Shown here one piece after another: positions 22,204 to 31,922 of a stretch of 64,000 nucleotides of DNA (positions are counted from its first letter, which is position 1; each line of letters begins with the position of its first letter). The DNA is from CAIQPS01 sp963783835 (GTDB lineage: Bacteria > Actinomycetota > Thermoleophilia > RBG-16-64-13). A model generated the notes under the pieces. It did no database searches, was not told the origin of the DNA, and saw nothing but the letters and a program-made list of their open reading frames with translations. The DNA lies in the NCBI GenBank assembly GCA_963783835.1, contig CAWAOX010000013.1, positions 62,001 through 126,000 of the forward strand. The letters run 5' to 3'. The translations under genes and the position numbers were made by a program.

Positions 22204-24870
22204 TCAGTCGCCCACCTTGCCGGCTGCCTTCTCCTCCAGCACCGCCTGAGCGGCCGCCAGCCGGGCCAGCGGGACCCGGTAGGGGCTGCAGCTGACGTAG
22301 TTCAAGCCCGTCCGGTGGCAGAACTTGACGCTCGACGGCTCGCCCCCGTGCTCGCCGCAGATGCCCGTCTTGAGCTCCGGCTTGACCGAGCGCCCTTTCT
22401 GCACCGCCATGGCGATGAGCTGCCCCACGCCGACCTGATCGAGCTTCTCGAACGGGTTGGTCCTGAGAAGATCCGTCTTCAGATAGTGGGTGAGAAACTT
22501 GCCTTCGGCGTCGTCGCGCGAGAAACCGAGGGTCATCTGGGTAAGGTCGTTGGTCCCGAAGCTGAAGAAGTCGGCCTGGCGCGCGATCTGATCGGCAGTG
22601 AGGGCTGCCCGCGGCACCTCGATCATGGTGCCCACGGTGTAGTCGATGCTCACGCCACGCTCCTTGAGCACTGCGTCAGCGGTCTCGATGGTAAGAGAGC
22701 GCATGAGCTTGAGCTCTTCCTCAAAGCCTACCAGCGGGATCATGATCTCCACGTGCGGCATGGCGCCGGACGAGGCGAACACGTCGGCCGCGGCCTCGAT
22801 GATGGCTCGTACCTGCATGGCGTAGATCTCGGGCCACTGGATGCCCAGACGGCAACCGCGGGTGCCCAGCATGGGATTCGCTTCGGAGAGGGACTTGACC
22901 TTGGCCGCGAGCGCCTCCTGCTGCGCGATCTCGGCGGCCGAGCCTCCGGTCAACTGCAGACGTTGCAGCTCCAGCATAACGTCGGTGTAGTTGGGGAGGA
23001 ACTCGTGGAGCGGCGGATCGAGCAGGCGGATGGTGACCGGCAGCCCCGCCATGGCCTCGAAGATGCCCACGAAGTCCTCGCGCTGGAAGGGCAGCAGCTT
23101 GGCGAGATGCTTCTCGCGCTCCTCGGTAGTCTCGGCCATGATCATGTTCTGCACGTGCGGGAGCCGCTCTTGCTGCATGAACATGTGCTCGGTCCGGCAG
23201 AGGCCGATACCCTCGGCGCCGAAGTCGCGGGCGGTGCGGGCGTCCTCGGGATTGTCGGCGTTGGTGCGCACCCGGAGGCGGCGCACTTCGTCGGCCCAGC
23301 CCAGCACCGTGTTGACGTTCTCGTCGATGGCAGCAGGCGCGAGTTCCGCTTTGCCCAGGATGACGCGGCCGGTGGCGCCGTCCATGGAGATCCAGTCGCC
23401 GTCGTTGACCACGATGTCGTCTACGCTGAAGCGCTTGGCCGCGGTGTCGATCTTGAGTCCCTGGGCGCCGGCGATACAGGGCTTGCCCATGCCCCTGGCG
23501 ACGACGGCCGCGTGAGAGGTCATGCCGCCGTGGCTGGTGATGACCCCCTGGGCTTGGATGAGCCCGTGGATATCGTCGGGGTTGGTCTCCCAGCGGACCA
23601 GGATGACCTGCTCGCCGCGGGAGCCGCGCTCTTCGGCCTCGTCGGCGTCGAAGACCGCCTGCCCTACTGCGGCACCCGGGGAGGCGCCCAGTCCGGTGGC
23701 CAGGACCTGCAGCTTCGCTTTGGGATCGAGCCGCGGGTGAAGCAACTGGTCCAGCTGGCTCGGATCGATCCGCATCAAGGCCTCTTCCTTTGTGATGAGG
23801 CCTTCAGCGACCATCTCGGCCGCGTTGCGCAGGGCCGCCGGCGCGGTGCGCTTGCCGTTACGGGTCTGCAGCATGTAGAGCTTCGTGTCCTCGATGGTGA
23901 ACTCCACGTCCTGCATGTCGCGGTAGTGCTTCTCAAGGATCTCGCGAATGTCGTAGAGCTGCTTGAGAGCAGCGGGCATGACTTCGCCCAGCTCTTCCAG
24001 CGGACGAGGATGGCGAACGCCGGCGACAACGTCTTCGCCCTGGGCGTTCATGAGGAACTCGCCGTAGAAGAAGTTCTCGCCCGTCGACGGGTCGCGGGTG
24101 AAGGCGACGCCGGTGCCCGACGTCTCGCCCTTGTTGCCGAACACCATGGTCTGGACGTTGACGGCGGTCCCCAGATCGTCGGGGATTCCCTGCGTGCGGC
24201 GATAGACCTTGGCCCGATGGTTGCCCCAGCTCTTGAACACGGCCTGGATGGCCAGGTGGAGCTGTTTCATCGGATCGGCCGGGAACTGCTCCCCGGCATG
24301 CTGGGCCAGCAGCGCTTTGAGGCGGACCGTGAGGTCGCGCAGGTCCTCGGCGCTGAGGTCGGTGTCGAGGGCGGCCCCCACTTCCTCTTTCTTGGACGTC
24401 AGGGCGTCTTCGAAGGCCTGCGGGTCGACCCCCATGACCACGTCGCCGAACATGGAGATGAACCGCCGATAGGAGTCGTAGGCAAAACGCGCATTGCCGG
24501 TGCCCCGTGCCAGCCCTTCGACCGTCTCGTCGTTCAGTCCCAGGTTGAGCACGGTGTCCATCATGCCCGGCATGGAGAAGACCGCGCCGGAACGGATGGA
24601 GACAAGCAGCGGGTCCCCGGGGTCGCCCAGGGTCTTGCCCGTCAACTTCTCCAGACCCTTCAGGTGCTCCTGGATCTCCCCTTCGAGCCCTTCGGGATAC
24701 GCGCCGTTGGCGGAGTAATAGACGCAGGCAGCCGTCGTGACGATGAAGCCGGGAGGCACCGGGATGCCGAGTCCCGTCATCTCAGCGAGGTTGGCCCCCT
24801 TACCGCCCAGAAGCGGTTTCATGGAGGCGTTGCCCTCCGAGAAATCGTAGACATACTTCGTCGCGCCCAT
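22204..24870 (-). CDS. ppdK: Pyruvate, phosphate dikinase
   Basis: PpdK interconverts pyruvate, ATP and Pi with phosphoenolpyruvate, AMP and PPi, and serves glycolysis or gluconeogenesis in many anaerobes. The 888-residue protein has the N-terminal nucleotide-binding domain (LLGGKGANLAEMTGLGIPVP and LVSIRSGAVFSMPGMMDTVL), the swivelling phosphohistidine domain (GGMTSHAAVVARGMGKPC, His near residue 452) and the C-terminal PEP/pyruvate barrel with NYVSCSPYRVPLARLA, which carries the catalytic Cys near 862. The length is normal. A GGGAG ribosome site precedes the ATG. It is divergent from the radical SAM gene across about 195 bp. Confidence 0.96.
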   Translation of the reverse strand: MGATKYVYDFSEGNASMKPLLGGKGANLAEMTGLGIPVPPGFIVTTAACVYYSANGAYPEGLEGEIQEHLKGLEKLTGKTLGDPGDPLLVSIRSGAVFSMPGMMDTVLNLGLNDETVEGLARGTGNARFAYDSYRRFISMFGDVVMGVDPQAFEDALTSKKEEVGAALDTDLSAEDLRDLTVRLKALLAQHAGEQFPADPMKQLHLAIQAVFKSWGNHRAKVYRRTQGIPDDLGTAVNVQTMVFGNKGETSGTGVAFTRDPSTGENFFYGEFLMNAQGEDVVAGVRHPRPLEELGEVMPAALKQLYDIREILEKHYRDMQDVEFTIEDTKLYMLQTRNGKRTAPAALRNAAEMVAEGLITKEEALMRIDPSQLDQLLHPRLDPKAKLQVLATGLGASPGAAVGQAVFDADEAEERGSRGEQVILVRWETNPDDIHGLIQAQGVITSHGGMTSHAAVVARGMGKPCIAGAQGLKIDTAAKRFSVDDIVVNDGDWISMDGATGRVILGKAELAPAAIDENVNTVLGWADEVRRLRVRTNADNPEDARTARDFGAEGIGLCRTEHMFMQQERLPHVQNMIMAETTEEREKHLAKLLPFQREDFVGIFEAMAGLPVTIRLLDPPLHEFLPNYTDVMLELQRLQLTGGSAAEIAQQEALAAKVKSLSEANPMLGTRGCRLGIQWPEIYAMQVRAIIEAAADVFASSGAMPHVEIMIPLVGFEEELKLMRSLTIETADAVLKERGVSIDYTVGTMIEVPRAALTADQIARQADFFSFGTNDLTQMTLGFSRDDAEGKFLTHYLKTDLLRTNPFEKLDQVGVGQLIAMAVQKGRSVKPELKTGICGEHGGEPSSVKFCHRTGLNYVSCSPYRVPLARLAAAQAVLEEKAAGKVGD

Positions 24871-25065
24871 CAGACCCTTGCTCCCTTCGAGATAATCTAG
24901 AGACCCCCGCCGTTCTCATCCGCTTTGCCGGGACCAAGTATTCTAACCAAGCAGGCGGACGTTTGGAAGCGGGCGCTTTGCGCCGTCAAGCGCTCGATTT
25001 GCCGACCTACCACGTGTTATCGTGGATGGGTCACAGAACCGTCCAAGCGCGAAGGGAGGTTGTCG

Positions 25066-26541
25066 ATGCCCGAGCAATCAGCGGCAAAAGCTCGGGAGCG
25101 ACGCGACTACGAAAGGACCGCCTCTATTATCTCTGGGGCCCTGACCGTGGTCGGCAGTTCGGATCTAGCCATGCGTGGCCTCACCACCGCGGTGAAGCGC
25201 ACAGCCAAGTCGGCTCAGCAGGAAATGATCGCCGACTGGCTCAAGGAGTACACGGCTCCCGGTCATCCAGGCAACACGTTCTTCAAGAACATCCGTCATC
25301 TTCATCCTAATGTACGCAAACGTTTCGTTGCCGGGATGATGGCCAACTTCTTCATGCGTGATCCGGAATACACAGAGTCGCTCCTCGAGGAGAGAGGCAT
25401 CTCCTCGCCGACGGCGATCCTCATCAGTCCCTCTATGCGGTGCAACCTACGCTGCGTCGGCTGCTACGCGGCCGAGTACGACGACGAGGAAGAGCTCACC
25501 GAAGCCGAGGTCGAGAACATCATCGAGCAAGGCGAAGAGATCGGGTCTCGCGTCTACGTCATCCTGGGCGGGGAGCCGTTCGTCTGGCGTCCGCTCCTCG
25601 ACGTCATCGAGCGCCATCCCCAGTCGGTCTTCATGGTCTTCACCAACGGCACCATGATCAACGACCGCGTCGCCGACCGGATCGTCGAGCTGGGCAACGT
25701 GTGCCCGACGATCAGCATCGAAGGCGGCCGCGAGGCTACCGACGCCCGCAGAGGCGCAGGTACCTACGACCGCATCATGGCGGCCATGGACCGGCTCCGC
25801 GAGCGCGGCGCCATGGTGGCTTTCTCCGCCACCGCCACCAGTCACAACATCGACGACATCACCTCCGATGAGTTCGCCGATCTCATGGTCGAGAAGGGCT
25901 GCTTCTACGGCTGGTACTTCTCGTACATGCCCGTGGGGCGCGACCCCGATCTGAGCCTCATGCCGAATCCCGACCAGCGGGATCAGCTGCGGCGTGGCGT
26001 CATGCACATCCGGAACACGCGGCCCATCCTGGTCGCCGACTTCTGGGGTGACGGCACCCTCACCGGCGGTTGTCTGTCCGGCGGCCGCAAGTACATCCAC
26101 ATCAACAACAAGGGCGACGTCGAGCCCTGCATCTTCGCCCACTTCGCCACCGACAACATCAAGGAGACTCCGCTCCTGGATTGCCTCTGCTCGGACTTCT
26201 TCAAGGACCTCCGGCGCATGCAGCCCTTCGGCAAGAATTTGCTGCGGCCCTGCCCCATCATCGACCATCCGGCCGTGATGAAACGGGCGGTGGAGCGCAA
26301 CAACGCTTACCCCACGCACGACGGCGCGGAGTCGCTTCTCACCGACCTCCAGCCCGGTCTTCACGAGTACGCCGCGGGAGTCCGCGACAAGCTCAACCCC
26401 ATCTGGCAGAACGAGATGCCCTGGGCGCACGCCTGGCTGGAAGCAGACTCCGAGTACCAGCGCCGCAAGAAGCGCGGCGGCGACGCGTCGCAGCTTGCCG
26501 ACGAGGCCGGCGACCAGGCAGACGAGCAGAAGGCTTCCTGA
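25066..26541 (+). CDS. Radical SAM enzyme of unknown substrate, with C-terminal cysteine-rich region
   Basis: This 491-residue protein carries the radical SAM cluster motif CNLRCVGCYAAEYDDEEELT near residues 126-133 (CxxxCxxC) and a GGEPF motif for SAM binding. Downstream cysteines (TGGCLSGGRKYIHINNKGDV, DVEPCIFAHF, LLDCLCSDFF and LLRPCPIIDHP) resemble a SPASM-like auxiliary cluster region. About 120 residues before the motif are mostly helical and not recognised. The ATG at 25066 is chosen because GGGAGG lies seven bases before it; the frame stays open upstream without a ribosome site. No small peptide precursor or maturation partner is adjacent, so substrate and pathway are unknown. A strong hairpin follows. 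Confidence 0.85.
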   Translation: MPEQSAAKARERRDYERTASIISGALTVVGSSDLAMRGLTTAVKRTAKSAQQEMIADWLKEYTAPGHPGNTFFKNIRHLHPNVRKRFVAGMMANFFMRDPEYTESLLEERGISSPTAILISPSMRCNLRCVGCYAAEYDDEEELTEAEVENIIEQGEEIGSRVYVILGGEPFVWRPLLDVIERHPQSVFMVFTNGTMINDRVADRIVELGNVCPTISIEGGREATDARRGAGTYDRIMAAMDRLRERGAMVAFSATATSHNIDDITSDEFADLMVEKGCFYGWYFSYMPVGRDPDLSLMPNPDQRDQLRRGVMHIRNTRPILVADFWGDGTLTGGCLSGGRKYIHINNKGDVEPCIFAHFATDNIKETPLLDCLCSDFFKDLRRMQPFGKNLLRPCPIIDHPAVMKRAVERNNAYPTHDGAESLLTDLQPGLHEYAAGVRDKLNPIWQNEMPWAHAWLEADSEYQRRKKRGGDASQLADEAGDQADEQKAS

Positions 26542-26567
26542 ACCAGCCGGCGATCTGGTAGGGAATA

Positions 26568-26598
26568 GGGGGGCGGCGCCCAGCGGGCGCCGCCCCCC
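26568..26598 (+). terminator. Strong GC-rich hairpin terminator after the radical SAM gene
   Basis: Perfect 14-bp stem GGGGGGCGGCGCCC/GGGCGCCGCCCCCC with a three-base loop. It is followed by TCGTCATTTC, so it is T-poor. It lies between convergent genes and may act in both directions. Confidence 0.75.
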
Positions 26599-26650
26599 TC
26601 GTCATTTCAACGCTCGGCGCGGCCGGGTAACCGGCGCGCGGCCCCAGACG

Positions 26651-29600
26651 TCAGCTCTGCACCAACTCCAGCCAGGCGATCGTCTTGACGGTCGCAGCAA
26701 CCGCGGCCAGTTGTCGCAGCCGGTTGATCCGGACGGCCTCGTCCTCCGCCATCACCAGAACATCATCGAAGTATTTGTCCACAAACGGGCGCAGCCGGGC
26801 CAATAGATCGAGAGCCTTGGCATAGTCCCGCTTCTCCGCGGCGATGCCCGCCTCGCCGGCTGCTTGCCACCACTCGCCCATCAACACCCGTTCCGCTTCG
26901 GTCTGGAATAGCGACGGCTGCACTCCTCCCAGAGCCTCGCCGGCTGCCGGCACGGCGCCGGCCGGCAACTTCTTGGCGAGATTGGCGGGCCGGGAATACA
27001 CCGTCACCAGGTCGTCCCATGAGGGACCAGACCGGAAGCGCTGCAGGGACTCCGCCCGGGTACGCAGATCGAGAAGATCCCGCGAGGTGGGGAGCACTGC
27101 GTCCACTGTGTCGCGAGCGATGCCGTCGTCGGTCAGCGCTTTCGCGAGCCGCTCGAGGATGAAAGCCGTGGCTTCGGGTACCACCGCTCCTCTCGCGACC
27201 AGTCCCGGGAATCTCTCCAAGCCGTCGTATGCTCGCTCCACCAGCTTCTCGACGTCGTAGCGCAGGCCGTGTTCGGCCGCTATGGCCACCATCCCCGCCG
27301 CGGCCCGGCGAAGGCCATAGGGGTCCTTGGAGCCCGACGGTGGCTCCCCGCAGGCGAAAGCCGCGGTGATGTTGTCCACCTTGTCGGCGGTGGCGAGCAG
27401 AGACCCGGGAAGCGTCTCGGGCACCACACCGCCCGCCGCGTCGGGCAGGAACTGCTCCCGTAGCGCCTTGGCCACGTCGGGGTGGTGGCCTTCTATGAGC
27501 GCGTACTTCTCGCCCATGACTCCTTCGAGGTCGGCGAACTCCCTCACCATGACCGACACCTGGTCGGCCTTGGCCAACTTGGCCGCTTCCACCGCGCGCT
27601 CCCGGGCTGCTCCGGGAGCGCGCGTCACCTCTCCCAGGTGCCGCACCAGCACCACGAGCCGCTCCGTCTTGTCGCGCATGGTCCCGGCTTTGACGTGGAA
27701 CACGATCTTGTCGAGTTGGGCGGCCATGTCCTGAAGACCCATGACCTTGTCCTTCTCGAACGAGAACTCGGCGTCGTCGATCCTCCCCTGCAGCACCCGC
27801 TCGTTCCCCGCGGTGATCTGCTTGGTCCAGGCCGGGTCTCCGTTGCTCACGTAGAGGAATCGGTTGGAGAGCCCCCCGGTCTCGTCGAGCAACGGGAAGT
27901 ATCTCTGGTGCGACTGCATGGCCGTCACCAAGACCTCGGCCGGCAGCGCGAGATGGTGGTGGGCAAACAGCCCTTGCGCGACCGTGGGCTTTTCGACCAG
28001 GAACAGCACCTCTTCGAGCTTGCCGCCCGGATCGATCACCTCCAGGCTCTGTTCGCCGGCCACCCGTTCCAGCTCACCCCAGATGAGCCGCTCGCGCTCC
28101 CGGTGATCGACCACCACCGCGACCCGCCTCATGGCCTCGACGTAGTCCCGCGGCCGGGCGATCTGCACCGGTCCGCCCAGCCACCGGTGACCTTTGCTCA
28201 TCCGCCCGGAGGTGAGCCCGGCTATTCCGAAGGGGATCACGGTATCGCCCCATAGAGCCACCAACCAGCGGATGGGCCGCGAGAATCGCACGTCGCGATA
28301 GCCCCAGCGCATGTTCTTGGGAAAATAGATATCGCGGACGATCTTGAGACAGATATCGGGGAGCAGCGCGGTCGTCGGCCGGCTCTCGCTGCGGGTGACG
28401 TAGTAGACGAACTTCCGATCCGCTTCCTCGCGCACTTCCAGCTCCGCAGGCGAGACGCCCTTGGCCCGGGCGAAGCCCTCGCAGGCCTTGGTCGGCTTGC
28501 CCTCGGCATCAAAGGCCGCCTCGTAGGCCGGACCTCGCTGAACGATCTCCCGGGGAGCCTGCTCGCCCGGGACGCCGGTGATCAGCACCGCTATCCGGCG
28601 GGGGGACACCATGACGTTCACGTCCCCCGGCGCCACGGCGACGCCCTCGGACGCAAACAATCCCGCCACCCGGTCGGGCAGCAGGTCGATGGCCGCCCGG
28701 CACGCCGAGGCCGGCATCTCCTCCACCCCTATCTCCAACAGGAAATCGCGGCCGCCTCGTTCCTTGGGCGAGATCCACTCCTTCGCTCCGCCGCCCGCCG
28801 GGCCCCCCATCGTGGTCACCGAGGCCGCGTCCGGCAGCTCGGCTCCCGGCAGCTCCACCTCGAACTGTCCCACGTAGGCCTCGGCCACGTTGCGCGCCAG
28901 GTTGCGGACGCGGGCGATGTATCCGGTGCGCTCGGTGACGCTGATCGCACCCCGGGCGTCGAGCAGGTTGAACATGTGCGAAGCCTTGAGCACGAAATCG
29001 TAGGCCGGCCGGGCCAGCCCGCGGTCCAGACACCTCCCGCATTCGCGCTCGTAGTCGGAGAACGACCGCTGCAGCAGCGGGATGTCGGCCAGATCGAAGT
29101 TGTACACCGACCACTGCGCCTCGTTGGCCTTGTAGACGTCGCCGTACGTGACGCCCTTCACCCATTCGAGATCGAAGACGTTGTCTATGCCCTGCAGGTA
29201 CATCGTCAGCCGCTCGGTGCCGTAGGTGAGTTCCACGCTGGGAGGATCGAGGTCGATGCCCCCCACCTGCTGGAAGTAGGTGAACTGGGTGCACTCCATC
29301 CCGTCGATCCACACTTCCCAGCCCAGACCCCAGGCTCCCAAGGTCGGCGATTCCCAGTCGTCCTCCACGAACCGGACGTCGTGCTTGCCGAGGTCGATGC
29401 CCAGATGCGCGAGCGACGCCAGATAGAGGTCCTGGACGTTGTCCGGACAGGGCTTGAGGATCACCTGGTACTGGTAGTAGTGGCCCAGCCGGTAGGGGTT
29501 TTCCCCGTATCGCCCGTCGGTGGGCCTGATAGAGGGTTCGACGTAGGCGACTTTCCAGGGATCGGGACCCAACACCTTGAGGAACGTGGCCGGGTTGAAA

Positions 29601-29713
29601 GTACCCGCTCCCACCTCGGTGTGATGCGGCTGCCAGATGATGCAGCCCTGCTTCGCCCAGAACTCCTGCAAACCGAGGAGCACGTCCTGGAATGTGGGTT
29701 TCTCAACACTCAC
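26651..29713 (-). CDS. glyQS: Fused glycyl-tRNA synthetase, alpha plus beta in one chain
   Basis: This 1020-residue protein joins both subunits of the bacterial (alpha/beta) glycyl-tRNA synthetase. Residues about 1-295 are the alpha catalytic part (QGCIIWQPHHTEVGAGTFNP, YVEPSIRPTDGRYGENPYRL, WEVWIDGMECTQFTYFQQVG). A linker of about 25 residues rich in Gly and Pro follows. From about 323 onward is the beta part (LLEIGVEEMPASACRAAIDL, GRMSKGHRWLGGPV, AMQSHQRYFPLLDETGGLSN, YGLRRAAAGMV), ending in a DALR-like helical domain. GTG is the start and overlaps the end of the upstream PASTA-kinase gene by 11 bp. Better-known actinomycetes use the unrelated single-chain alpha2 enzyme, so this type and the fusion are informative about lineage. 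Confidence 0.95.
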   Translation of the reverse strand: MSVEKPTFQDVLLGLQEFWAKQGCIIWQPHHTEVGAGTFNPATFLKVLGPDPWKVAYVEPSIRPTDGRYGENPYRLGHYYQYQVILKPCPDNVQDLYLASLAHLGIDLGKHDVRFVEDDWESPTLGAWGLGWEVWIDGMECTQFTYFQQVGGIDLDPPSVELTYGTERLTMYLQGIDNVFDLEWVKGVTYGDVYKANEAQWSVYNFDLADIPLLQRSFSDYERECGRCLDRGLARPAYDFVLKASHMFNLLDARGAISVTERTGYIARVRNLARNVAEAYVGQFEVELPGAELPDAASVTTMGGPAGGGAKEWISPKERGGRDFLLEIGVEEMPASACRAAIDLLPDRVAGLFASEGVAVAPGDVNVMVSPRRIAVLITGVPGEQAPREIVQRGPAYEAAFDAEGKPTKACEGFARAKGVSPAELEVREEADRKFVYYVTRSESRPTTALLPDICLKIVRDIYFPKNMRWGYRDVRFSRPIRWLVALWGDTVIPFGIAGLTSGRMSKGHRWLGGPVQIARPRDYVEAMRRVAVVVDHRERERLIWGELERVAGEQSLEVIDPGGKLEEVLFLVEKPTVAQGLFAHHHLALPAEVLVTAMQSHQRYFPLLDETGGLSNRFLYVSNGDPAWTKQITAGNERVLQGRIDDAEFSFEKDKVMGLQDMAAQLDKIVFHVKAGTMRDKTERLVVLVRHLGEVTRAPGAARERAVEAAKLAKADQVSVMVREFADLEGVMGEKYALIEGHHPDVAKALREQFLPDAAGGVVPETLPGSLLATADKVDNITAAFACGEPPSGSKDPYGLRRAAAGMVAIAAEHGLRYDVEKLVERAYDGLERFPGLVARGAVVPEATAFILERLAKALTDDGIARDTVDAVLPTSRDLLDLRTRAESLQRFRSGPSWDDLVTVYSRPANLAKKLPAGAVPAAGEALGGVQPSLFQTEAERVLMGEWWQAAGEAGIAAEKRDYAKALDLLARLRPFVDKYFDDVLVMAEDEAVRINRLRQLAAVAATVKTIAWLELVQS

Positions 29714-31844
29714 GGTCGACCTCGCCTTCCGGATTGGCAGGCTGCCGAACGATCACACTGTGCCGCCAGGGTGCGCTGGGCGAGCACGAGTTCAGTAGCC
29801 TCGTAAGCCGCGATTCTATCAGCCCGGACCCGGCTTTCGCCGCCCAGGGCACTTCGATCAGGGGGATCGTTGTCGTCGTTGTGGCGGTGGTCGGCGGCGC
29901 TGTCGTCGTCGTGGTCGGCGGCGCCGTGGTCGTGGTGGTGGTCACCGGCTCCCGCGCGATCGTGATCTCCACGACACTGCCGATCTTGACCTCCACTCCG
30001 GCGGCGGGGTCCTGATAGATGCACAGCCCCGGCTTGAAGTCCGGAGTCTCCAGATCGATCACCTTGGCCTTGAGGCCGTACTGCGCCAGTTTCGCCTTGG
30101 CCTGGGCCTCGGTCAGCCCGAGCGCGCCCACAGCCGGTACCTTGACGGTCGTCGCCTCGGGGGCGTTGCTCACGTACACCTTCACCGCGGAGCCGGGCTG
30201 GAGTTCGGCGCCCGCTTTGGGATCCTGGTCGACCACGGTGCCGCCGGGCAGTTGGGAATCGATCGCCTCCACCTTGGCCACCAGGTCCATGCTGTTCAGC
30301 AGGTTGACCGCGTTTTCCTGCATCATCCCGGTGAGGGGCGGGACCTTGACCGTGTTGGTCGCTGCCGCCACGGTAATGGTGACGGTCGATCCCGCGTCCA
30401 CCTTCTTCCCGCCCTCGGGATTCTGCCGCAGGACGGTGCCTACCTCCTGATCGGGGTTGACCTCGGGCTTGGAGACCACCTTCAGCCCCGCCGCGCCCAG
30501 CTTCTCGGCCGCTTGTACCTCGGTCATCCCCACCACGGACGGCACATCGACCTTCCCTTCGCCGGACGAGATCCAGATGCTGATCGTCTTGCCCTTTTCG
30601 AGCTTGGTGTTCTCATCGGGGTCCTGGCGGGCCACGCCGCCTTCGGCTACGTCCGCCGAGGGCTGCTCGCCTTCCTTCTCGGATTTGAAGCCGGCCGCCT
30701 CGATCGTCGCGATCGCGTCGGCCTGGCTCAGCCCGACGACCCCCGGGACGGTCCCCAGATCGGCCCCGGCGGTGCTCCAGTTGGACAGGATCACGTAGGC
30801 GCCCCCGGCCAGAGCCAGTATGAGGATGATGACGAGGATCCAGGGCCACGCGCTCCGCGGGCGGCCGGGCTCCTCTTCGGACTCGATGATCGGCGCCGGA
30901 AGATCGGGCGGGCGCCGGCGCACCTGCGTCGGCTGAGCCATCCCGGCTGCGCCCGCGGCGGCAGCCGCCGCCGGAGTCATCACCCGGGTCACCTCTTCGG
31001 CGAAGCCGTTCGGCGCTACCACCGGCTGGCCCTCCTGGACGCGCCGCAGATCGTCGAGCATGGCCTGCGCGGTCAGGTAGCGGTCGACGGGCCGCTTGCC
31101 GAGAGCCCGCAGGATCACGGCCTCGAGGTTCTCGGGGATGAGCGGATTGATGCTTCGCGGCGCGGGCGGAGGATTGTGAACATGCTTCATGGCGATGCTC
31201 ACCGGGTTCTCTCCGTCGAACGGGAGACTGCCGGTGGCCATCTCGTACATCACGATGCCCAACGAGTACAGGTCGGAAGCGGCCTCCACCGGCTGTCCCT
31301 GCGCCTGTTCGGGCGAGAAGTAATGGGCGGTGCCCAGGATGGAACCGGCTTCGGTCATGGTCGACGCGCTGCCCGCCCGGGCTATGCCGAAGTCGGTGAC
31401 CTTCACCCGGCCGTCGTTGTCGATGATGATGTTCTGCGGCTTGATATCGCGGTGGATGACGTCGCGCCGGTGGGCGAAGCGAAGAGCCTCGACGATCTGC
31501 ACCGATATCGATAGCAGCAAGTCCGGGCTCAAGGGCGCGTACTTGACGATGATCTCCTTGAGGGACCTTCCCTCGAGGTACTCCATCGCTATGTAGTAGG
31601 TGCCCTCCGCCTCGCCGCGGTCGTAGATCTGGACGATGTTGGGATGGTTGAGGCCGGCTGCGCTGCTCGCCTCCCGGCGGAAGCGCTCCACAAACTGCTC
31701 GTCATGGGCGTAGCGGGAGGAAAGGACTTTGAGAGCGACCTGCCGGCCGAGCAGGCGGTCGTTGGCGAGGTAGACATCGGCAAACCCGCCGCTGCCCAGT
31801 TTCCGGACGACCTCGTAGCGATCGTCGAACACCTGTCCTATCAA
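29703..31844 (-). CDS. pknB: Serine/threonine protein kinase with four PASTA domains (PknB type)
   Basis: This 713-residue membrane kinase senses peptidoglycan fragments and phosphorylates cell-division and wall proteins in related bacteria. The Hanks-type kinase domain (residues 1-about 275) has LGSGGFADVYLA, HRDIKPQNIII and VTDFGIARAG. A single membrane helix lies near 325-350. Four extracellular PASTA repeats then follow (PGVVGLSQADA, PSVVGMTEVQA, PPLTGMMQENA, PAVGALGLTEAQA), and a Thr/Pro-rich wall-spanning-like segment of about 25 residues. The extra tail of about 50 residues after it is unusual. TTG is the start. It is the penultimate gene of the wall-signalling operon and overlaps glyQS by 11 bp. 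Confidence 0.94.
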   Translation of the reverse strand: MIGQVFDDRYEVVRKLGSGGFADVYLANDRLLGRQVALKVLSSRYAHDEQFVERFRREASSAAGLNHPNIVQIYDRGEAEGTYYIAMEYLEGRSLKEIIVKYAPLSPDLLLSISVQIVEALRFAHRRDVIHRDIKPQNIIIDNDGRVKVTDFGIARAGSASTMTEAGSILGTAHYFSPEQAQGQPVEAASDLYSLGIVMYEMATGSLPFDGENPVSIAMKHVHNPPPAPRSINPLIPENLEAVILRALGKRPVDRYLTAQAMLDDLRRVQEGQPVVAPNGFAEEVTRVMTPAAAAAAGAAGMAQPTQVRRRPPDLPAPIIESEEEPGRPRSAWPWILVIILILALAGGAYVILSNWSTAGADLGTVPGVVGLSQADAIATIEAAGFKSEKEGEQPSADVAEGGVARQDPDENTKLEKGKTISIWISSGEGKVDVPSVVGMTEVQAAEKLGAAGLKVVSKPEVNPDQEVGTVLRQNPEGGKKVDAGSTVTITVAAATNTVKVPPLTGMMQENAVNLLNSMDLVAKVEAIDSQLPGGTVVDQDPKAGAELQPGSAVKVYVSNAPEATTVKVPAVGALGLTEAQAKAKLAQYGLKAKVIDLETPDFKPGLCIYQDPAAGVEVKIGSVVEITIAREPVTTTTTTAPPTTTTTAPPTTATTTTTIPLIEVPWAAKAGSGLIESRLTRLLNSCSPSAPWRHSVIVRQPANPEGEVDREC

Positions 31845-31922
31845 GACTCTACCGTCCCCCGGCGCCCTTCGGCGCCATTCGCAACGCGCTACGTACGCGA
31901 AATACTACCGTATCCGCTTCCA

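Noticed and set aside
29860..29950. GTC/GTG-rich triplet tract at the end of the pknB gene as a microsatellite
   Set aside because: It encodes the Thr/Pro-rich wall-spanning tail of the PASTA kinase and is explained by that low-complexity sequence.
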